Assembly (NCBI GenBank): GCA_021325255.1
Contig: JAJPHP010000048.1
Location: forward strand, 59,369 to 123,368
DNA: 64,000 nt
From: Nitrososphaerota archaeon
GTDB taxonomy: Archaea > Thermoproteota > Nitrososphaeria > Nitrososphaerales > CADDZS01
Direction: 5' to 3'
Part shown: positions 19,217 through 26,715 of the stretch, one piece after another
How positions within the stretch are numbered: the first letter of the stretch is position 1
Layout of the letters: the number at the start of each line of letters is the position of its first letter
Notes under the pieces: generated by a model
The model's input: only the letters and a program-made list of their open reading frames with translations
Told to the model about the DNA's origin: nothing
Database searches by the model: none
Made by a program: the position numbers and the translations under genes

Positions 19217-19756
19217 TTAACGAGAACAAGTTCTGCCAAGTGCACTAGTCTTTCGAGCAGTGTAAATGACGGCGGACACCATCAAAAGAACTGTCAGGAA
19301 ATTTAACAGTAAAGGATTGCCAAATTCTATATTGAGAAGCACCGTTGATGGGACAACAGATCCGAGCAACAACGTAGCAAGCGGAACTGAGCAACATCCG
19401 CCCTTGAAAATAGCTGGAATAATTCCTAGGAATCCCACCAGGCCGCCCGATTTTCTGATCCTACATTGCAGGCGGATATTGTAGCTAATAAGAACTATAC
19501 TCAACGCAAAGAGAACGGATAGAACAATTGAGAATATCACTGGACCTATAAAAAGTATCAAGGCGAGATGACCAGAGGGATACCAAATGAGCCCAGAATT
19601 GTAAAAGCCGGAAAGACCTGACAGATCAAGACCGAATGACGGATTAGGAATTCCTTCCTCCCTCATGTACTGCGTTACGTCAAAAGAATAATAGAAAAAC
19701 AGCCCAGCGGAGTATCCATAGAGAAGCCAGTAGGCAATAGCACTCAGCAATGCCAC
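19217..19756 (-). CDS. Membrane protein with vicinal Cys pair, mer-island member
   Basis: 179 aa, about 4 TM helices. A GGCCSVPL motif (C121-C122) lies at the start of the third helix, the same style of vicinal pair in a membrane helix as in the 20753-21286 protein (GLCCTPII) and in MerT/MerF transporters. A 45-residue extracytoplasmic loop follows helix 1. It is the last gene of the minus-strand run, separated by about 235 bases from the thioredoxin gene, so it may have its own promoter. Role in metal or thiol transfer is inferred. Confidence 0.6.
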   Translation of the reverse strand: MALLSAIAYWLLYGYSAGLFFYYSFDVTQYMREEGIPNPSFGLDLSGLSGFYNSGLIWYPSGHLALILFIGPVIFSIVLSVLFALSIVLISYNIRLQCRIRKSGGLVGFLGIIPAIFKGGCCSVPLATLLLGSVVPSTVLLNIEFGNPLLLNFLTVLLMVSAVIYTARKTSALGRTCSR

Positions 19757-19992
19757 AACTTTATACTTCGTCGATCGACTCAGAAGCTGTCCTAAAAGTG
19801 AGAAAACAGAACCTGATTTTTGAAAAGAGATCTCTTTTGAACTATTGTCTCTCCGCTTTTCGCTTTCTAATCTTGATTAATCTCGGACTAGACTTCTTTT
19901 TGAAGAGATGCGTAATGCTTGTTCCCACTTCGCAAGTGATTTCACTTTCGCTCACATACCGCTTTCTGTGCTTTCTCTAAGAGAAAAGGAAG

Positions 19993-20751
19993 TCAGGCTG
20001 CATTGACAACACTCGGGAGATTGTTGGCAAGACCAGAGGGACTTGTGGTCATGATTATTGTTCCAGTGCCATTGATCAAATAATAGGCCTCAAGATTCGC
20101 GCTAGGATCGTAAGTGTAAGTTGCGTTTTGGGTACTAGTTCCAAAGAACCATCCTGCCTTCCCTGTTCCTCCGCCATACTGGCTTGCAAACTGCTGTATC
20201 GATTGTCCCTGCTGGTTTAAATCGTTGTACAATTCGATTGTTAGAATGACAGCACCCTTTGAGTGAAGCTGCGAATAGTATTGTTGATCCAGGAGCTGTG
20301 CCGCTTGCTGACAAGAAGGACACCAGGTTGCCACAAAGTAAAGGAGAACCGTACTACCAGAGAACTTGAACAAGGAAGTAGTTGTCCCGTTTGTCAGTGT
20401 GATCGGAATGTTCGGGGCATAATCCCCTTGGTTTATGCCGTAAATAGGGCTAGATACCTTATTGTCGGAAGTGTGCTTTGTAGCCCCGCTTGTAGAAGAA
20501 TAATAGTAGTATAATCCAGCTGCCGCAATCACGATGATGATTATCGCAATAGCAGATATTATCAGGAGCCTGTTTTGTCTACTTTTGTGAGATCTATTCG
20601 CTTTCTGTTTTCTTAGTGCATCCCTCTTCACTACGTCTTTGGGAGGTGCGACACCCGGATGCTTGTCTGAGTAATGTTGAAGCAAGCTTTGTTCGGAAGT
20701 AAACTCTCTGTCACAAAGATCACAACTCTTCTTTGACATGGACTCCCGCAT
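19993..20751 (-). CDS. C2H2 zinc finger / TM / TlpA-like thioredoxin fusion
   Basis: 252 aa. Residues 10-31 form a classical C2H2 finger (C10, C13, H26, H31; C-x2-C-x12-H-x4-H). A basic linker follows, a TM helix at about 61-84, then an extracytoplasmic TlpA/peroxiredoxin-like thioredoxin domain with C144-P-S-C147 in a VATWCPSC context. The finger would face the cytoplasm and the thiol site the outside. The gene starts one base after the stop of the vicinal-Cys membrane protein, so the two are co-transcribed within the mer operon. A second ATG (codon 5) would still keep the finger. Function of the finger unknown; an electron or metal relay is inferred. Confidence 0.75.
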   Translation of the reverse strand: MRESMSKKSCDLCDREFTSEQSLLQHYSDKHPGVAPPKDVVKRDALRKQKANRSHKSRQNRLLIISAIAIIIIVIAAAGLYYYYSSTSGATKHTSDNKVSSPIYGINQGDYAPNIPITLTNGTTTSLFKFSGSTVLLYFVATWCPSCQQAAQLLDQQYYSQLHSKGAVILTIELYNDLNQQGQSIQQFASQYGGGTGKAGWFFGTSTQNATYTYDPSANLEAYYLINGTGTIIMTTSPSGLANNLPSVVNAA

Positions 20752-20752
20752 T

Positions 20753-21286
20753 TCACCTCTTGCAGCAAGAGGTTATGTTCCTGCTCAGGTAATGAACAGA
20801 TGCAAGTAAAAGGGCAGCTGAAAGTAAGTAAAAGTACGGATAGTTGAACTCGAAGAAGGCTTGAATCCTTGGAGAATAATCAAATAGAATCGGTGTTGAT
20901 GCTCCGGATAGAGCAATCAGAGTTGGTATGATTGGAGTACAGCATAGCCCATTCACCAAGCTTGCAAGTACAGATCCAATTGTCAAGCGCTTTCCTGAAG
21001 ACGCGTGCATTCTGAAGGCATAGATGTTCAGTACAATTACAAGGCCGAACAATACGCCGAAGACAAGCGCGAATACTTCCTGCAGAGGCGTGATGAAATT
21101 GATTGCATATGGTGCGATTAAGACTCCGTCTGGTAGCGAAGGCAGAAGATACATGTACAATACAGAGATTGCTATCGCAAGAACAGCGAAAAATGCAACA
21201 TAATTCCTCTTAGAAAAAGCTAGACGTAATGCGTTTCTCTCATAAGCTAGCGACAGTGACGAATTGCGAATAGTCTGTGATTTCAT
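20753..21286 (-). CDS. Four-TM membrane protein with two vicinal Cys pairs
   Basis: 177 aa, about 4 TM helices. Cysteine pairs occur at C115-C116 (NGLCCTPII, in a helix) and at the extreme C-terminus (C174-C175). The second resembles the C-terminal Cys-Cys of mercuric reductase. It sits 10 bases downstream of the MerF/T-like gene and 1 base before the thioredoxin fusion. It may pass soft metal or electrons between the membrane thioredoxins and the cytoplasm; that is inference from motif and operon. Confidence 0.65.
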   Translation of the reverse strand: MKSQTIRNSSLSLAYERNALRLAFSKRNYVAFFAVLAIAISVLYMYLLPSLPDGVLIAPYAINFITPLQEVFALVFGVLFGLVIVLNIYAFRMHASSGKRLTIGSVLASLVNGLCCTPIIPTLIALSGASTPILFDYSPRIQAFFEFNYPYFYLLSAALLLASVHYLSRNITSCCKR

Positions 21287-21296
21287 CTAATCTGGC

Positions 21297-21677
21297 TCAC
21301 TCCTTCGTCTTTCTCGATACTTCTGGACTTGGAGATTCGCCCTCTTTAGCAGGAATCAATGTCTTGGTTTCGTGTCTCCATTGATAGAATGCGAAAGCGC
21401 CGAAAATCAAGAGAAGAATCGAAGCGACGATCAAAATAACATCCCATTCTTTGAGAATAGAGTAGACTGCGAGCCCTGCTCCCGCTGAGACCAGGATTAC
21501 AGGAAGTGCGCAGCAAACCAATAGCGAAGCTATCAAAGCAAGAGATAGCTTTGCACTGCTATTATCGCGATTTTGCTCTACAAGATTTCCAGAGTCTGAT
21601 CCTTTCCTTTCTCTAATGCCCAGATAGCTACTGTTTCCGCAGTCATTGTATCGCTCTTCTTCTTGTTCCTTTTTCAA
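21297..21677 (-). CDS. MerF/MerT-like metal importer
   Basis: 126 aa. A charged 40-residue N-terminus, then two TM helices. The first contains LLVCCALPVILVSAGAGLA with C55-C56, the vicinal pair plus proline of bacterial MerT/MerF Hg(II) importers. The second helix is followed by a charged tail. The gene is 24 bases downstream of merA. By family it would bring Hg(II) inward for MerA to reduce. Sequence similarity beyond the motif is modest. Confidence 0.65.
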   Translation of the reverse strand: MKKEQEEERYNDCGNSSYLGIRERKGSDSGNLVEQNRDNSSAKLSLALIASLLVCCALPVILVSAGAGLAVYSILKEWDVILIVASILLLIFGAFAFYQWRHETKTLIPAKEGESPSPEVSRKTKE

Positions 21678-21701
21678 ACGATTCGATCCACTCCTTGTGT
21701 T

Positions 21702-23186
21702 CTATATGCAACAGCTTGTTGCTCCCACATCTCTAAAGTAGGATTGCGCAACTATCTTGATCGATTCAGCTAAAGTTGGAAAAATGTGGATTGTATCGAT
21801 GACATCCTCCAAAGTGTACCTGTTTTTGATAATCAAGGCTGCTTCAGTGATGATGTCTGAGGCATTAGGGCAGAGGATATGGATGCCAAGCACTCTATGC
21901 GTCTTGTTGTCCGCAACCATCTTGATGACGCCTCTCGTATTTCCAATGATTCTCGCCTTTGCGATCTCGGAAAAATTGAGCACCCTACAGTTGCACTCGT
22001 AGCCATTCTCTATAGCTTCTCTATCCGTCAAGCCCACACTTGCGAGCTGAGGATCTGTGAAGATTGCTCTTGGAACGATGTTAAGATCGATTTTCTTACC
22101 TGAACCAGTGAGCGCGTTCTCGGCAGCTATCGTCCCTTCTCGAGCTGCAAGAGCCTCAAGCATAGGTTCACCTGTGACGTCTCCCGCTGCGTAGACGTTC
22201 GAAACACTGGTACGCATTTCATCATTGATGATTATTTCATTGTCATCATCTTTTGTCTTGACACCCGGCTCTTCTAGTCCAATGTCTTTTGTGTTTGGTG
22301 CTCTACCAGTCGCGAGCAACAGAGCTTCGGCTTTGAATGTCTCCTCTTTCTTCTTTCGGTCAATCACAGCTTCTACAGTTATGATTTTTTTGCCATTTCT
22401 AGATTTGCCGTTTGACTGCGATACTTTCTTGACATTAACGCCCGTCCTGATGTCGATTCCGTCTTCTTCTAGATAGGTCGCAAGAGCTTCTGCTATCTCT
22501 GGTTCGTCATCGGGGATTATGGTGCTACTTCTTTGGAGTAAGGTGACTTTCGTTCCAAGTCTAGAGTACATTTGGGCAAACTCTAGACCAAGTGCTCTTC
22601 CTCCTATCACAATCATAGAATTGGGACGAAACGGCGGAGAAAGTGCCTCCACGTTTGTCCAGTAATTTACATCCTGAATGCCTTCAAAGGAAGGTATTCT
22701 CGGGCGCGATCCAGTAGCGATGAGAAATGCGCTCCCGGTTATCGACGTCGTTGTACCATTGTTATGATGACTGTCACTGGTCGTAATCTTTACTTGATCC
22801 TTAGAAACAAAGACACCTTTTCCCCTGTACACATGAACATTCTCCGAAAGCCCTTTCAGAACATTTTCGTACTTTTCTTTCCTTAAAACAGAGACCATCT
22901 GGTTCTTTGACTGGATCAGGTTTTGAAAGTTGAATTTCTCAACGTGAGGAGTTATCGTACCATTGCCCAGCTTATGTTTGAAGCTATTTTTGATCACTTC
23001 TCCTGCAACAAGTAATCTCTTGCTAGGAACGCATCCAACATTAACACAAGTTCCTCCAATTATGCCTCCTTGCACTAGAGCAGCTTTCTTTTTGAGCTCG
23101 TCAGCTTTGATTGCAGCAGCAAATGCTGCGGCACCGTTCCCGAGGATGACCAGATCGTACTTTGCTTTCCACGCTTCTTCTGTCAA
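21702..23186 (-). CDS. merA: Mercuric reductase
   Basis: 494 aa FAD/NAD(P)H disulfide oxidoreductase reducing Hg(II) to Hg(0). FAD-binding Rossmann loop LGNGAAAF, redox pair GTCVNVGC (C47, C52), NADPH loop IGGRALGLEFAQ, FAD motif VYAAGDV, and C-terminal vicinal cysteines (SCCI, C492-C493) that deliver Hg(II) to the active site and distinguish MerA from lipoamide dehydrogenase. There is no N-terminal HMA domain (NmerA). The TTG at 23186 lies 42 bases after the ArsR stop; MerF/T-like follows within 25 bases. Confidence 0.92.
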   Translation of the reverse strand: MTEEAWKAKYDLVILGNGAAAFAAAIKADELKKKAALVQGGIIGGTCVNVGCVPSKRLLVAGEVIKNSFKHKLGNGTITPHVEKFNFQNLIQSKNQMVSVLRKEKYENVLKGLSENVHVYRGKGVFVSKDQVKITTSDSHHNNGTTTSITGSAFLIATGSRPRIPSFEGIQDVNYWTNVEALSPPFRPNSMIVIGGRALGLEFAQMYSRLGTKVTLLQRSSTIIPDDEPEIAEALATYLEEDGIDIRTGVNVKKVSQSNGKSRNGKKIITVEAVIDRKKKEETFKAEALLLATGRAPNTKDIGLEEPGVKTKDDDNEIIINDEMRTSVSNVYAAGDVTGEPMLEALAAREGTIAAENALTGSGKKIDLNIVPRAIFTDPQLASVGLTDREAIENGYECNCRVLNFSEIAKARIIGNTRGVIKMVADNKTHRVLGIHILCPNASDIITEAALIIKNRYTLEDVIDTIHIFPTLAESIKIVAQSYFRDVGATSCCI

Positions 23187-23228
23187 TGGGCTATTTCAGA
23201 ACCTCTGTTGTAGAGAGATCTAGAAGAA

Positions 23229-23582
23229 TCACTTCGCTATCTGAGCCACGGTGATCTTCTTCGCGTCAGAGATCATGTCGCAGCCTTCCATTCTCTCGCC
23301 AAACTTCTCGACATGCTTTGAGGCTGCATCAAGAATTGGGATGACGGTCTTTGAATTGAGTGAGTAGATTATTCGCTTGCCATCTCGTCTATAATTTGCA
23401 AAACCGCATACTGTCAAACATTTTAGTTCATGAGAAACCCTTGTTTGCTCTTCTTTGATATCACTACAAAGTTGGCCGACATCTCTTTCGCCGTCGCGAA
23501 GAGCTTCTATCAGCTTTAGCCGCACCTGATTTGATAGAACCTTGAATACGAGAACGTAAGCTTGATAATACTGTTTCGACAT
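23229..23582 (-). CDS. ArsR-family soft-metal sensor, CmtR-like
   Basis: 117 aa winged-helix repressor. In the recognition helix, HELKCLTVCGF places C55 and C59 four residues apart, and C101 lies near the C-terminus. Mycobacterial CmtR uses C57, C61 and C102 in the same layout to bind Cd/Pb. This is therefore an alpha4-type thiolate sensor suited to Hg, Cd or Pb, not the ELCVCD-type ArsR. It is first in the mer operon. A perfect inverted repeat covers its start codon (23580-23601) with a TATA box just upstream, so metal-relieved autorepression is the likely logic. Confidence 0.82.
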   Translation of the reverse strand: MSKQYYQAYVLVFKVLSNQVRLKLIEALRDGERDVGQLCSDIKEEQTRVSHELKCLTVCGFANYRRDGKRIIYSLNSKTVIPILDAASKHVEKFGERMEGCDMISDAKKITVAQIAK

Positions 23583-23601
23583 ATGAAATGAGATTCATAT
23601 G
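23580..23601 (-). promoter_or_regulatory. Palindromic operator over the ArsR start
   Basis: CATATGAA-6 bases-TTCATATG is a perfect 8+8 inverted repeat, overlapping the ArsR ATG and the presumed leaderless start site, immediately downstream of the TATA box. Binding here would block initiation. A related half-site (TCATATGAAGATTCA, from 23706) lies in the same divergent region nearer the thioredoxin gene. Confidence 0.7.
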
Positions 23602-23604
23602 ATC

Positions 23605-23614
23605 AGATATAAAG
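23605..23614 (-). promoter_or_regulatory. TATA box of the mer operon
   Basis: CTTTATATCT on the minus strand is centred about 27 bases before the ArsR ATG, ideal for a leaderless archaeal transcript. Confidence 0.7.
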
Positions 23615-23765
23615 TTTCCCAGCTTTACTTCAGACAATAAAAAGCTGTTCACTCCTTCTGTGAAACTCTTCCATACACCATTATAGTCGCAAGTGTAACA
23701 TCTGGTCATATGAAGATTCAGCCTATTGTAACGACTCATTGCCAAGCTAGGAGCCTAGGATTCTC

Positions 23766-24542
23766 ATGAACGATTTCCGTAAAGCTCTCAGCCGAATTGT
23801 CATTATCACTCTGCTGGCGGGGATAATCACAGTTGCAAGCGGCCTTGCCGCCACTACTTTGGTGAAAAGTCATACTGCGGAGGTAAAAACCACATCCCAA
23901 TTTTCATCATCATCTCCTTCTCAAACTTCGAAGAACGCGACCTCATCTGAATTATCCACGACTACGACAAGTTCTTCACGGATTGCTAGTGGTAGCGTCA
24001 CTAGCTCGTTAGCTGTAGTTACCACTACTTTCGAGACTAGCAGCAGCGTTACTACTACAGCTTCGGGCACCGCTCCTGTTATCGGAACTCAAAATGGAGA
24101 AATGGCTCCAGATTTTCCTATCACTTTTCTTAATGGAAGTGTTTCTCGCTCACTCTACAATCTACATGGGCGGCCAGTTCTGCTTTGGTTTGTGGCTACT
24201 TGGTGTACGTCATGCCAGCAGGGAGCACAAATGCTCGCATCCAATTATTATTCGGAACTCCAATCTAAGGGGGTTACGATACTAGTAATTCAGCTCTACA
24301 ATGATCTTGGTCAGAGCGGTCCAAACCTGACGCAATTTGCAAATCAGTATGGCGGAGGGTCAAGTAAACAAGGTTGGTACTATGGCTATTCAAACGAAAC
24401 TACCACGTACGCATTTGATCCGAAAGCCGCTTTAGATGTCTATTACGCATTGAACGCGCAAGGAGTAATTGTCATGCAGGGAATTGAGCTGCCTAATGGT
24501 CTACCTTCGCTTGTATCCAACAGTTCTTGGTATCTGGGGTAG
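23766..24542 (+). CDS. Secreted, membrane-anchored TlpA-like thioredoxin
   Basis: 258 aa. N-terminal TM anchor (residues 10-32), a Ser/Thr-rich linker to about residue 105 that is probably glycosylated and spans the surface layer, then a thioredoxin domain with C147-T-S-C150 (VATWCTSC). The domain is a close paralogue of the one at 19993-20751: both share the CQQ after the motif, an LYNDL strand, and a FA.QYGGG loop. It is divergent from the ArsR gene and probably shares its control region. It would act as an extracytoplasmic thiol oxidoreductase. Confidence 0.78.
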   Translation: MNDFRKALSRIVIITLLAGIITVASGLAATTLVKSHTAEVKTTSQFSSSSPSQTSKNATSSELSTTTTSSSRIASGSVTSSLAVVTTTFETSSSVTTTASGTAPVIGTQNGEMAPDFPITFLNGSVSRSLYNLHGRPVLLWFVATWCTSCQQGAQMLASNYYSELQSKGVTILVIQLYNDLGQSGPNLTQFANQYGGGSSKQGWYYGYSNETTTYAFDPKAALDVYYALNAQGVIVMQGIELPNGLPSLVSNSSWYLG

Positions 24543-24578
24543 ATCATTGATGAAGTACATTTGGTTGACATCCTTACC

Positions 24579-24730
24579 ATGACAAAAGTGACCCTTCGAA
24601 TCGCAGGGGTTGACGTGTGGTAAATGCTTTGAAAGAGTGAGCGCAACCATCAAAGGATTTTCAGAAGTCAGAAATCTGTCGATGGAACCGTCTGAAGGAA
24701 TGTTTACTCTGACCGTAACCGACAGACTTT
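24579..24730 (+). pseudogene. MerP-like HMA domain, frameshifted and truncated
   Basis: From ATG 24579 the frame reads MTKVTLRIAG and then stops; after removing one G from the GGGG at 24605-24608 it continues LTCGKCFERVSATIKGF and on to FTLTVTD. That is the first beta strand, C-x2-C loop and helix 1 of a heavy-metal-associated domain, the MerP/NmerA fold. The domain's second half is missing: sequence after about 24730 belongs to an antisense integrase remnant. It is a remnant of the island's periplasmic or cytoplasmic metal chaperone. Confidence 0.6.
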
Positions 24731-25693
24731 TCGACGCCGTCCTCGACGAAAATCCTGACGTCCTGGCCTACCAAGACTTTTCTCAGGTTGAGCCAGCTGC
24801 GGATGAGCTCGGGTGGATTTCTCGGCAGGAAGGAGTAGTTGTACTTCGTCTTGCTGCGGCGGAGGTCTAACCTGATCTGGGCTCTTGAGAGGTCCCAGTT
24901 TACATAGTCCCTTCCGAGAGCTTTCACTATCTGAGTGTACCCGAAGTAATTGAAAGATTCAGAGATGGTACTTTCGTCGGCTCCCAGTGTGAGCAAAGTC
25001 GCGATGATTACTTTGTCGCGGATTGGAACGTGACCGCCATCTATTATCCTCGAGACTTCGTCGGGCTTTACAAAGGACTGCTCGGTTACGTTCTTTGCAA
25101 GCATCTCTCTGTCATAGGTTATCTTCTCGCGAGGAAGCTCGGCTGCGTTCTTTCTGTAAAAGCCTCGAATTATTGTCTGGACAGAGTCCTTAGTCTCAAA
25201 GTCGCCCTTCCAGGAATTGAGGTATTCCTGCATGATGCCGAGATGTCTGTACTTGCCATCCTCATTTTTCGCATTCTTGTAATCATCGAGAAGCGCCTCG
25301 ACATCCGAGCAGATTTTCTTCGCTACAAGCCACTTTTGATACTTGAAGAGTTTCCTTCCCCAAGAGGCGCGAGTCTTTTTTGCTGCCCAGCTTGAGGAGC
25401 ATTCTTTTGACACACGGGATCTCCAGGAATCCTGCCAGACCTGGAGTCCGGATGAATCCGCTGCGCTCGACCTCGAGAGCTCCGTAGTACTTTTTCAGTT
25501 TCCATAGGAAGGGCAAAGCGTGCGAAGGGGGTCTTCCAAGCTTTAGAGCAATCTGGCCGCTCGTGAGACCAGGGTTCTCCCTGACAACATTGACTAGATC
25601 ATTGTAGATCTGGCGCCTGTGGAAGCGCTTTCCAGCGCCATCAAACTTAGGAAACACTGGCTCGCATTTGAAAAACCAGCGGGCGACTATCAA
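24661..25693 (-). pseudogene. Tyrosine-recombinase-like integrase remnant
   Basis: Two overlapping minus frames (25693-25283 and 25413-24661) join into one protein if one A is removed from the A6 run near 25378-25383. The N-terminal part is a winged helix (SGQIALKLGRPPSHALPFLWKLKKY). The middle is a core-binding-like helical region, then a catalytic-like fold (RDKVIIATLLTLGADES; DLRRSKTKYNYSFLP). The usual GLR Arg is absent, and the end carrying H-x-x-R and Tyr is lost where the gene runs antisense into the HMA remnant. It lies just downstream of tRNA-Ala in the same direction, the normal place for an archaeal integrase. Confidence 0.55.
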
Positions 25694-25749
25694 AGCAGAA
25701 GGTCAAGTGTCCTATGTTGCGACCCCCTATATTATTCAAGTGCAGTGGA

Positions 25750-25860
25750 TGGACCGGCTGGGATTTGAACCCAGGACCCCCACCATGCCAAAGTGGTTCT
25801 AGTCCGCTCTCACTTTTTTTCTGAGAGAGCAGGAATCCTACCAGGCTAGACGACCGGCCC
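25750..25860 (-). tRNA. tRNA-Ala(GGC) with a non-canonical intron
   Basis: Acceptor stem GGGCCGG/CCGGTCC pairs fully and includes G3-U70, the alanine identity pair, with A73. The D arm is GTCT-AGCCTGGTA-GGAT. The anticodon arm is CCACT-TTGGCAT-GGTGG with anticodon GGC and U33. The T arm is CTGGG-TTCAAAT-CCCAG. A 37-base insert at about 25797-25833 separates the D arm from the anticodon stem (around position 26/27), not the usual 37/38. It contains a GCTCTC...GAGAGC hairpin. CCA is not encoded. Confidence 0.85.
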
Positions 25861-26013
25861 GCTTTACACACAGCAGAGGAATGCTTTCTCAAACTAACGA
25901 TAAAAAGGCTTCTTCCTTCAGAAAGATATCTTTAATGAGATTCTTCTTTGTCAGCGAAATTGCCTTGCTCAGAAACTGTTTTATTGGCTGGACGGAGCGA
26001 AGTGAAACTCGGT

Positions 26014-26180
26014 GCGGCGATCGTCTAGACGCGGTTTCGGCTAAAATAATTTAGCGAATGCGGGAAAGCCTGGTCTAGGACATCAGCCTGCCAATCTCTC
26101 TCTAAACGCGTTGGTTAGGCACGGATCCAATACGCGAGAGCAGTACGCTGGTAACCCGGGTTCAAATCCCGGTCGCCGCA
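26014..26180 (+). tRNA. tRNA-Gly(GCC) with two introns
   Basis: Acceptor GCGGCGA/TCGCCGC plus A73. D arm GTCTAG...CCTGGTCTAGGAC, anticodon arm TCAGC-CTGCCA/N-GCTGG with anticodon GCC, T arm CCGGG-TTCAAAT-CCCGG. Intron 1 (about 26029-26068, 40 bases) interrupts the D loop and holds a GCTAAA...TTTAGC hairpin. Intron 2 (about 26094-26145, 52 bases) is at the canonical 37/38 site. Removing both gives a 75-base tRNA. Exact ends may shift by a base or two. Confidence 0.87.
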
Positions 26181-26416
26181 TCTTCTTTCGAGTCTAAAGC
26201 TTTCGTTTTTTTGGGCCAGACCCACCCGCTCTCGATTTCAGCGCCTAGGAATGGAGTATGCAGATTACTCTTGAGGATGAGGTCCTAGTTAGAAGTAGTT
26301 GCTGGTAATAGTATTACCTGCATATTAAATCTAGTTCTTTGTGATTTGACGAGCGTGAGACCGCGCCATAACCTTGAAATTACAGTAAAGTTACTGCAAT
26401 ACTCGACCGACTCACT

Positions 26417-26701
26417 TTGGGAAGAACCATACCCTCATTTCGCATGGTGATAGACCGCGAAATAGGGCGCGTCATGCAGACATACGGCAGGTCGCTCTCA
26501 AAGCAGGACAGAGCAGTGCTGGAGAACATGCTTCAGCTCTGCACTAGACACTCTCAATCTTGCTCAGCGTCACTGAAGCTCGTTCCGATAAGATCGATAT
26601 TGTTTGCAGTTTTTCTTGAGCAGGAGAAAAAGTTGCAGGCTCTGATTGAGGAGCTTTCAAGGGCCACGCCTTTGATTTCTGCCAAGAAGAAAAACAGGTG
26701 A
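26417..26701 (+). CDS. Small conserved-looking helical protein, first gene of PolB2 operon
   Basis: 94 aa, TTG start. Predicted almost all helical, basic, with a central Ser/Cys-containing segment (LCTRHSQSCSASL). No known domain recognised. The end overlaps the Shine-Dalgarno region of the next gene (stop 15 bases before its start), so it is coupled to the RecA-like gene and the polymerase. Position suggests a subunit of the same complex; that is inference. Confidence 0.55.
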   Translation: MGRTIPSFRMVIDREIGRVMQTYGRSLSKQDRAVLENMLQLCTRHSQSCSASLKLVPIRSILFAVFLEQEKKLQALIEELSRATPLISAKKKNR

Positions 26702-26715
26702 TGAACTGATCAAAA

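Noticed and set aside
25378..25383. Programmed -1 frameshift at an A6 slippery run in the integrase
   Set aside because: The downstream frame needs a +1 shift (one base skipped), not -1, so the classic A-AAA-AAG mechanism does not fit.
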